From contig JBLHKW010000052.1 in assembly GCA_047618565.1 (NCBI GenBank), positions 1 to 30,976 on the forward strand: a stretch of DNA of 30,976 nt. The letters are read 5' to 3'. Below, one piece after another: positions 26,029 through 30,976 of the stretch. The position numbers were made by a program, and so were the translations under genes. Numbering within the stretch: the stretch's first letter is position 1; each line of letters starts with the position of its first letter. Under the pieces are notes generated by a model. That model was given only the letters and a program-made list of their open reading frames with translations. It did no database searches and was not told the origin of the DNA. Origin of the DNA: JBLHKW01 sp047618565. GTDB lineage: Bacteria; Planctomycetota; UBA1135; GCA-002686595.

Positions 26029-26790
26029 ATGGACCTCACGCAGGAGAGCAAGGCTGCGGTCGAGGCCCTGATCGAAGCACTGACGCCCATCGACGAGACC
26101 GTCACGAGCGACATCTCGGACCAGTGGTTCATCGAGCACAACAAGCTCGTCGGCGACCTCATGGATGCGGGCCAGGAGATGGGTGTGGCCGCCCTGATCG
26201 CCTACGCCAACTTCGGCAAGGACGTGTCCAACGTTCACCGGGGTCTCCTGACGGTCGCGGCCCATGCCGCGCCCGAGGACTCGCGCGACCTGCTCAAGAC
26301 GCTGATGGTCGAGTACGGATTCCCGATGGACGACAGGGCCATCGCGACGCGCCTGCTTGCGGAGACATCGCCGGAAACATTCCTGGAGCACTCCGAGCGC
26401 TTCCTGCGCCGCCGCGGTCTGCCCCACGAAACCGCGCCACCGGAGGAGTTCTTCATCCGCGGCTGGGTCATCGCCTGCGAGAAGCTGGATCGCTCACCGG
26501 TCGAGATGCTCTCCGATGTGGTCACGAACATGGCCATGGAACCGGCAGCGCGACACTTCGCAGCGGAAGCCCTCGGAGGCTACCCGGGACCGATCGGTCG
26601 CGCGGCGCTCGAGACCTCCCTTGTCGAATCCTCCGGCAACCACTACCTGCGCCGCAAGGCTGCGCAGGCGCTACAGACCTCGCTCCCGCGCGAAACGGCG
26701 TGCGACCTCTTCCTGCAGGTGCTGCGTCGCGAGACCGACTACCACTTCCAGGTCTTCCTGCGCAGCATGATCGAGAACAATTGCCGGTGA
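26029..26790 (+). CDS. Helical-repeat-like protein of unknown function (start uncertain, may be a lipoprotein)
   Basis: 253 residues from the ATG at 26029, chosen for its AGGAGG ribosome-binding site. The protein is all-helical in appearance, with HEAT-like helical pairs such as NVHRGLLTVAAHAAPEDSRDLL, AARHFAAEALGGYPGPIG and NHYLRRKAAQALQTSLPRE. In the same frame, about 25876-26028 reads ASAAACFLAALGAAC, then a Pro/Thr/Glu linker with GC-rich third codon positions. This looks like a lipoprotein signal and linker, yet no ATG, GTG, TTG or CTG stands just before it. The nearest in-frame starts are GTG 25738 and TTG 25690. Either the real product is a lipoprotein with a disturbed 5' end or the signal is accidental. 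The stop overlaps the tatD GTG by four bases. The function is unknown. Confidence 0.75.
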   Translation: MDLTQESKAAVEALIEALTPIDETVTSDISDQWFIEHNKLVGDLMDAGQEMGVAALIAYANFGKDVSNVHRGLLTVAAHAAPEDSRDLLKTLMVEYGFPMDDRAIATRLLAETSPETFLEHSERFLRRRGLPHETAPPEEFFIRGWVIACEKLDRSPVEMLSDVVTNMAMEPAARHFAAEALGGYPGPIGRAALETSLVESSGNHYLRRKAAQALQTSLPRETACDLFLQVLRRETDYHFQVFLRSMIENNCR

Positions 26791-27548
26791 TCACCGACAC
26801 GCACGCACACATCTTCTGGAACAGCTTCGACGAAGATCGCGAGGCCACGCTCGAGCGTGCGCGCGAGGCCGGCGTCGAGCGCATGATCATCGTCGGTACG
26901 GACCTCGCCACATCGAAGAGCTGCTTCGAGTTGTGCGAGGGCGAGCAGGGACTGTACCCCACGGCAGGCATCCATCCGCACGACGCCGAGGGCGCTTCAG
27001 CGGAGGTGCTGGCCGAGATCGAGACACTCTGCAACCGACCGGAGTGCGTCGCGGTCGGTGAGACCGGGCTCGACTACTTCAAGGAGTACTCGCCCCGTGC
27101 AGCGCAGCTGGAGAACTTCGCGTGGCACCTCAAGCTCGCGCGTACGCTCGACAAGCCCGTGATCATCCACTGCCGCGACGCCCACGAGGACACGGTGCGC
27201 GCGCTGGCCCAGGTGCCGGATGTACGCGGCGTGATGCACTGCTACACCATGGGTGAAGCCGAGCTGCCGTCCTATCTCGATGCGGGGCTGTACATCTCGT
27301 TCTCGGGCGTCGTCACCTTCCCGAAAAATGACGCGAACAGGGCCGCCGCGCGCGCTGTGCCTGCGGATCGAATCCTGGTGGAGACCGACTGCCCCTTCCT
27401 CGCGCCGCAGGGCTGGCGTGGCAAGCGCAATGAACCCGCGCGCGTGCGCCAGGTGCTGGAGGTCGTGGCCGCCGAGCGTGGGGTCAGCTGGGAGACCCTG
27501 GCCGAACAGACCAGCGCGAACGCCGAGCGCCTCTTCGGGCTCGCGTAG
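26787..27548 (+). CDS. tatD: TatD-family metal-dependent deoxyribonuclease
   Basis: 253 residues from a GTG at 26787, the normal TatD/YcfH length. The metal and catalytic residues are all present: ITDTHAH (His6, His8), VGETGLDYF (Glu92), IIHCRDAHEDT, MHCYTMGEAELP and VETDCPFLAP (Asp on the last strand). TatD proteins are 3'-5' exonucleases acting on DNA and RNA and belong to the amidohydrolase superfamily. The GTG overlaps the upstream stop as GTGA, so it is translationally coupled to the helical-repeat-like gene. A longer open frame back to 25875 exists but is a shadow of that gene. A hairpin, CGGGC-TATCG-GCCCG at 27558-27572, follows the stop. Confidence 0.95.
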   Translation: MITDTHAHIFWNSFDEDREATLERAREAGVERMIIVGTDLATSKSCFELCEGEQGLYPTAGIHPHDAEGASAEVLAEIETLCNRPECVAVGETGLDYFKEYSPRAAQLENFAWHLKLARTLDKPVIIHCRDAHEDTVRALAQVPDVRGVMHCYTMGEAELPSYLDAGLYISFSGVVTFPKNDANRAAARAVPADRILVETDCPFLAPQGWRGKRNEPARVRQVLEVVAAERGVSWETLAEQTSANAERLFGLA

Positions 27549-27608
27549 CAGGCCGCCCGGGCTATCGGCCCGCCGGGCGCCTGCACGAATACGCCCGTTA
27601 ACGAGATC

Positions 27609-27638
27609 GGGGGCGCCGTCCTTGCGGACGACGCCCCC
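27609..27638. terminator. Convergent hairpin terminator between tatD and the pilin gene
   Basis: GGGGGCGCCGTCC (27609-27621) pairs with GGACGACGCCCCC (27626-27638) across a TTGC loop. There is a single C-A mismatch on the plus strand, which becomes a G-U wobble on the minus-strand transcript, so the stem is complete for the pilin mRNA. It lies between two converging stops (27548 and 27663). No T-tract follows on either side. Confidence 0.65.
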
Positions 27639-27662
27639 GGTGGCTGTCAGGCTAGATCGAAA

Positions 27663-28445
27663 TCAGTTGCCGACCGTGGTCCAGATCAGGCCGTCACCGG
27701 CAATGAAGCCCATGACCGCGAGGCCGAGTTCGGTCTGCATCGACGCGCCCGGCGGCACAGCCGCGGCGTCCACGTTGTACGCGGCATTGAACACCGGCCC
27801 GGTAAGGTTCTCATACGCCTGAGCGCGGTTGTCGTGCTGCAGGATGTCGCCTTCCTGGTTGACGAAGAAGACTCGGTTACCGGTCTTCTCGGCGTCGACC
27901 GGCCAAGCGTAGGCGCACCACATGATCTCGCAGTTGGCGGCATCGAGAGTGGCGACGGCGGCAAGCGAGCCGAGGCCTGTCGGGTCCTCAGACACCCCGG
28001 CGAACACCGCGTCGGGCAGGAAAATCTTGTAGTGGTAGCCCTGACGCTCGACGATGCCCTCGGCGCCGTCCGCGATCACGTTTCCGAAAGCCGTCGCAAG
28101 AATCGGCGGATCGAGCTCGTCAGCGCCCACGACGCCGATGACGCCAGCGGCAGCGACACCCGCAAGACCGTTGTACACACGCATCGGAGTGGCCCCCGCA
28201 AGCTCGGCAAAGTAGCCGAACTCGCCGCCGCCGTCACCGTCGGTGTCGATGGCCGCAGCGGACTGCAACTGCTGCTGGGCGGCAGCGATCGACCGCAGAG
28301 TCGCGATGGCCGCATTCTCGTTGGCCGCGATGCGCGCGCTCATCAGCTTCGGAATAGCCACGGCGGCAATAATGGCAATGATCGCGACGACGATCATCAG
28401 TTCGATAAGGGTGAAACCAGCGTTTCGTTGGTTGCGAATCATCAT
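27663..28445 (-). CDS. Type IV pilin / type II secretion pseudopilin
   Basis: 260 residues. The prepilin signal is short and basic (MMIRNQRNAG), cleaved after Gly10. It is followed by FTLIELMIVVAIIAIIAAVA, with Phe1 and Glu5 of the mature protein as in all class III signal peptides. The helix continues through AIPKLMSARIAANENAAIATLRSIAAAQQQLQ. The remainder, with DTDGDGGGEFGYFAELAG and a late DNRAQAYENL, resembles the globular head of large pseudopilins of environmental bacteria. One Cys pair near 178-185 is possible. The start is ATG-ATG: AGGAG ends one base before the first ATG and four before the second (28442), so Met2 may be the true start. The gene follows the PilB/PilC pair on the same strand, with a leader of 213 bases. 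Confidence 0.92.
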   Translation of the reverse strand: MMIRNQRNAGFTLIELMIVVAIIAIIAAVAIPKLMSARIAANENAAIATLRSIAAAQQQLQSAAAIDTDGDGGGEFGYFAELAGATPMRVYNGLAGVAAAGVIGVVGADELDPPILATAFGNVIADGAEGIVERQGYHYKIFLPDAVFAGVSEDPTGLGSLAAVATLDAANCEIMWCAYAWPVDAEKTGNRVFFVNQEGDILQHDNRAQAYENLTGPVFNAAYNVDAAAVPPGASMQTELGLAVMGFIAGDGLIWTTVGN

Positions 28446-28490
28446 TCTCCTAGTTCCCCCGAGGGGGCTTTCTTTTTGAGTTCTCCTAGT
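28445..28490 (-). promoter_or_regulatory. Pilin 5' leader: duplicated ribosome-binding site around a hairpin
   Basis: ACTAGGAGAA occurs twice on the minus strand (complements of 28445-28454 and 28481-28490), 36 bases apart. The copy next to the start codon is the ribosome-binding site of the pilin gene. Between them is a stem of five C and five G (28456-28460 with 28463-28467), preceded by an A-rich stretch. The upstream copy leads to no ATG in a usable frame nearby, so it could be a ribosome standby site or a decoy. Confidence 0.45.
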
Positions 28491-28658
28491 AGCCTGTGAG
28501 CCTGTGGCTCGGCGACCCGAAGCGTGAATCTGTCCATGTCATCGCTTGTTACACTGCCGCTGGGGGGAATCCCTCACGACTCGGGTACCAAGACTTCGTT
28601 CTGTATCGGCGTCCTTCCGGTGGGACCTTGAATGCCCAGCACCGAAAACTCGCCAAAA

Positions 28659-29891
28659 TCAACCACCCGAGAGTTTTCCGACCATGTCCAGGATGGGTGC
28701 AAAGATGGCGAGCACGACGCCCCCGACGATGATGCCCATGAAGGCGATCAGCAGCGGTTCGATCAGGCTGGTGAGTGCTTTCACCTGGGCCTTGACCTGG
28801 CTGTCGTAGAACTCGGCAATTTTTTCCAGCAGCGTCTCGAGCGCGCCCGTCTTCTCGCCGATCGCGATCATGCGCACGACCATGGGCGGGAAGACCTTCG
28901 CCTCACTGAGCGGCTCGGAGAGCATGTTTCCGTTCCGGACGCTATCGCGCGATTTCATGACGACGTCCGAGACGACCCGGTTGCCGGCGGTCCTGGCGAC
29001 GATCTCGAGGGTCGACATGATCGGGACACCCGAGCGGATCAGGGTCGCGAAGGTGCGGCTGAAGCGCGCCAGGCAGACCTTGGTGAAAAGCGGACCGAAG
29101 ACCGGCACGCGCAGGATGATCTTGTCGTGGAGCAGCGTGCCCGCATCCGTCTTCTTGAACATCATGAGGCCGAAGCAGGTCAGTGCGGTACCTCCGAACA
29201 CGGCGAGCACATTGCCGCGCAGGAAGTCCGAGATGCTGAGCACGAACTGCGTGATGGCCGGCAGTTCCGCGTCGAGTGAATCGAACACGTCCTTGAAGGT
29301 AGGCACGACACCGATCATCAAGAAAGCCGTGATGCCGAGCACCAGGACCATCGAGATGACGGGATAGGTCATGGCCGACTTGATCTCGCGCGAGAGCTCC
29401 TCGGCTGCCTCCTGGTAGTCCGCCAGGCGGTTCAGAATGATGTCCATCTGACCGGACACCTCGCCCGCCTTGACCATGCTCACGTACAGGGAGGTGAACA
29501 CCTTCGGGCACTGTTCCATGGCGGCCGACAGGTCTGATCCTGCCCGCACCGAGGCAACCAGCCGCTCGCAGCACAGCTTCATTCCCGGCGTATCGGCCTG
29601 ATACCCGAGCACCTCGAGCGACTCGAGCAGTGAGAGGCCCGCGCCGACCATCGTGGCCAGCTGGCGGGTGAAGATGACGACCTCGGCCTTCTTGCCCTTG
29701 GGCACGACCTTGCCGAATGAGATCGGCTGGCGCGCGCCCTTGGCCTTCTTGCCGGAGGCCTCATCGAGCTGCATCACGACCAGGTTCTGCTTGCGCAGCT
29801 CGGCCACGGCCTCTGACTTGCTGGCCGCGGCGATGGTGCCCTCGACGGTCTTGCCGTTGGCGCTCTTTGCTGCGTATTTAAAATTACTCAC
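28659..29891 (-). CDS. pilC: Inner-membrane platform protein PilC/GspF
   Basis: 410 residues from a GTG, the full length of the T4P/T2SS inner-membrane platform protein. MSNFKYAAKSANGKTVEGTI is the standard N-terminus. Two T2SSF repeats are seen at about 75-195 and 278-398, with FTRQLATMVGAGLSLLESLEVL opening the first and FSRTFATLIRSGVPIMSTLEIV the second. Membrane segments lie near 176-198, 222-245 and 378-402. The protein couples the PilB/GspE ATPase to pilin extraction from the membrane. It follows the ATPase gene by about 26 bases. GAAAACTC/GAGTTTTC arms (28644-28651 and 28671-28678) flank its stop codon. T4P versus T2SS cannot be decided without further genes. Confidence 0.95.
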   Translation of the reverse strand: MSNFKYAAKSANGKTVEGTIAAASKSEAVAELRKQNLVVMQLDEASGKKAKGARQPISFGKVVPKGKKAEVVIFTRQLATMVGAGLSLLESLEVLGYQADTPGMKLCCERLVASVRAGSDLSAAMEQCPKVFTSLYVSMVKAGEVSGQMDIILNRLADYQEAAEELSREIKSAMTYPVISMVLVLGITAFLMIGVVPTFKDVFDSLDAELPAITQFVLSISDFLRGNVLAVFGGTALTCFGLMMFKKTDAGTLLHDKIILRVPVFGPLFTKVCLARFSRTFATLIRSGVPIMSTLEIVARTAGNRVVSDVVMKSRDSVRNGNMLSEPLSEAKVFPPMVVRMIAIGEKTGALETLLEKIAEFYDSQVKAQVKALTSLIEPLLIAFMGIIVGGVVLAIFAPILDMVGKLSGG

Positions 29892-29917
29892 GGGGTCACT
29901 CAGTAGGTTTCGGTGGT

Positions 29918-30976
29918 CTAGTCGTCGAGGGTGATGCGCAGGATTTCTTCGATCGAAGTCACGCCGCGAATGGCGTTGAGGATTCCCACGCGCCGCAGGG
30001 TCAACATGTCTTCCGCCAGCGCCTGCGCCTTGATCTCGCCGGCCGAGCGGCCTTCGACGACCATGCGCTTGATGCGCGCGGACATGAAGAGTGTCTCGAG
30101 CACCGGGAACCGGCCCCGGTATCCCTTGCTACAGCGGTGGCAGCCTTCGGGGTGGGCCTCGAAGAGCTCGAGGCCTTCGAGCTCGGCTTCGGTGAAGCCG
30201 ATGCCGAGCAGCTGCTCGCTGGGCGGATCGACGACCGGGACGCGACAGTGCGCGCACAGACGCCGGCCCAGTCGCTGGGCGCAGATGCAGAGCACGGAAC
30301 TCGACACCATGAAGGGATCGATGCCCATGTCGACCAGGCGCACGATGGTGCTGGCCGCGTCATTGGTGTGCAGCGTGGACAGCACGAGGTGACCCGTGAG
30401 GGCCGCCTTGATCGCGATGTCGGCCGTTTCCTTGTCCCGAATCTCACCGACCAGGACGACGTCCGGGTCCTGACGCAGGATGGAGCGCAGTGCACCGGCG
30501 AAGGTCAGGCCGCGCTTGGGATTGACGGGCACCTGATTGACGCCGTCCATTCGATACTCGACCGGGTCCTCGACCGTGACCACGTTGATCTCGGGCGTGG
30601 CCACGGCCTGAACACAGGAGTAGAGCGTGGTCGACTTGCCGGAACCCGTCGGGCCCGTGACGAGTAGCATCCCGTAGGGGGAAGCGATCGCCTTCTGGAT
30701 ATCGTCGTACGAGCGCTGCTCGTAGCCCATGGTCTCCAGCTTCAGAGCCATGCTGCCCGCGTCCAGGATCCGGATCACGGCCTTCTCCCCACCGACAACC
30801 GGCAGGATCGAGAGGCGGAAGTCGATCCCGCGGCCCTCGAAGCGGATCTGGAACTTGCCGTCCTGCGGCACGAAGCGCTCGGCGATATCGAGCGACGCAA
30901 GGATCTTGAGGCGCGAGATCAGGGCGTTCAGAAGGCCCTTGGGCGGCGTCAGGATGACCTTCATGCGGCCATCGAT
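29918..30976 (-). CDS. pilB: Pilus/T2SS assembly ATPase PilB/GspE (N-terminus beyond the window)
   Basis: The frame is open past the window end. The visible 352 residues begin IDGRMKVILTPPKG and continue through LKILASLDIAERFVPQDG, the N2 domain of PilB/GspE. Walker A is GPTGSGKSTTLYS, followed by the Asp box VTVEDPVEYRMDGVNQ, Walker B (QDPDVVLVGEIRD) and the His box (LTGHLVLSTLHTNDA). The zinc-binding Cys pairs CAHC and CHRC lie about 40 residues apart near the C-terminus, as in PilB, MshE and GspE. This hexameric ATPase powers pilin or pseudopilin assembly. An ATG at 30964 is internal, not the start. Absence of the N1/MshEN domain is only due to the window edge. Confidence 0.96.
   Translation of the reverse strand: MDGRMKVILTPPKGLLNALISRLKILASLDIAERFVPQDGKFQIRFEGRGIDFRLSILPVVGGEKAVIRILDAGSMALKLETMGYEQRSYDDIQKAIASPYGMLLVTGPTGSGKSTTLYSCVQAVATPEINVVTVEDPVEYRMDGVNQVPVNPKRGLTFAGALRSILRQDPDVVLVGEIRDKETADIAIKAALTGHLVLSTLHTNDAASTIVRLVDMGIDPFMVSSSVLCICAQRLGRRLCAHCRVPVVDPPSEQLLGIGFTEAELEGLELFEAHPEGCHRCSKGYRGRFPVLETLFMSARIKRMVVEGRSAGEIKAQALAEDMLTLRRVGILNAIRGVTSIEEILRITLDD

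Noticed and set aside
25444..26427. 327-codon minus-strand open frame over the divergent intergenic region
   Set aside because: It is antisense to the helical-repeat-like gene, overlaps the lipoprotein start, and its composition is Arg/Gly/Ser-rich without motifs.
1..30976. tRNA, rRNA, transposase, integrase or attachment-site sequences
   Set aside because: I looked on both strands for tRNA-like cloverleaf ends, rRNA core sequences, recombinase motifs and terminal repeats with target duplications, and saw none. Only the isolated inverted repeat at 18819-18969 remains as a mobile-element candidate.

Overview
The window is a GC-rich, protein-dense bacterial chromosome segment. No rRNA, tRNA, transposase or CRISPR array is visible. 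The host is clearly a diderm: it has a complete tripartite RND efflux pump with an outer-membrane factor, many lipoprotein signals, and type IV pilus / type II secretion (T4P/T2SS) assembly genes. The very large glycine-rich lipoproteins with Ig-like (Big_5-type) domains, the abundance of secreted proteins of unknown function and the gene mix recall Planctomycetota or myxobacteria-like lineages. That placement is an inference, because no marker gene in the window settles it.

Layout. 1-1400 (+): the 3' end of one gene, then a helical periplasmic protein with an N-terminal lipoprotein signal and a C-terminal membrane anchor. 1550-8236 (+): a compact operon of lipoprotein adaptor, RND permease, lipoprotein outer-membrane factor and a K+ channel-like protein. 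14600-8228 (-): cutA, an SLC13/DASS anion symporter (GTGA overlap), a sulfatase-fold lipoprotein that has lost its catalytic residues, a GT-C-like polytopic membrane protein and a secreted unknown. 14729-15634 (+): monofunctional proline dehydrogenase, divergent from cutA. 18774-15655 (-): an amidohydrolase/deaminase, an NrnA-type DHH phosphoesterase and a calcineurin-like phosphoesterase (ATGA overlap). 25468-19003 (-): two tandem paralogous glycine-rich lipoproteins of more than 1,000 residues, separated by two hairpins. 26029-27548 (+): a helical-repeat-like protein with an ambiguous start, translationally coupled to a TatD nuclease. 30976-27663 (-): a PilB/GspE ATPase (cut by the window end), a PilC/GspF platform protein and a type IV (pseudo)pilin.

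How the parts may work together. The efflux operon is a textbook envelope export machine with a channel as the fourth cistron. The pilus/T2SS genes lie near the paralogous surface lipoproteins. Both paralogs share an ordered architecture: a Cys-rich start, two Ig-like segments, a beta-helix-like stretch, a glycine-rich core with an invariant WHDHSGAP motif before six glycines, and a conserved C-terminal domain. These two proteins are the best candidates here for an undescribed surface system. The second item of note is the dead sulfatase-fold lipoprotein embedded in an envelope-related gene run.

Start sites are uncertain for several genes. I chose starts by family length, ribosome-binding sites and stop/start overlaps, and say so in each entry.
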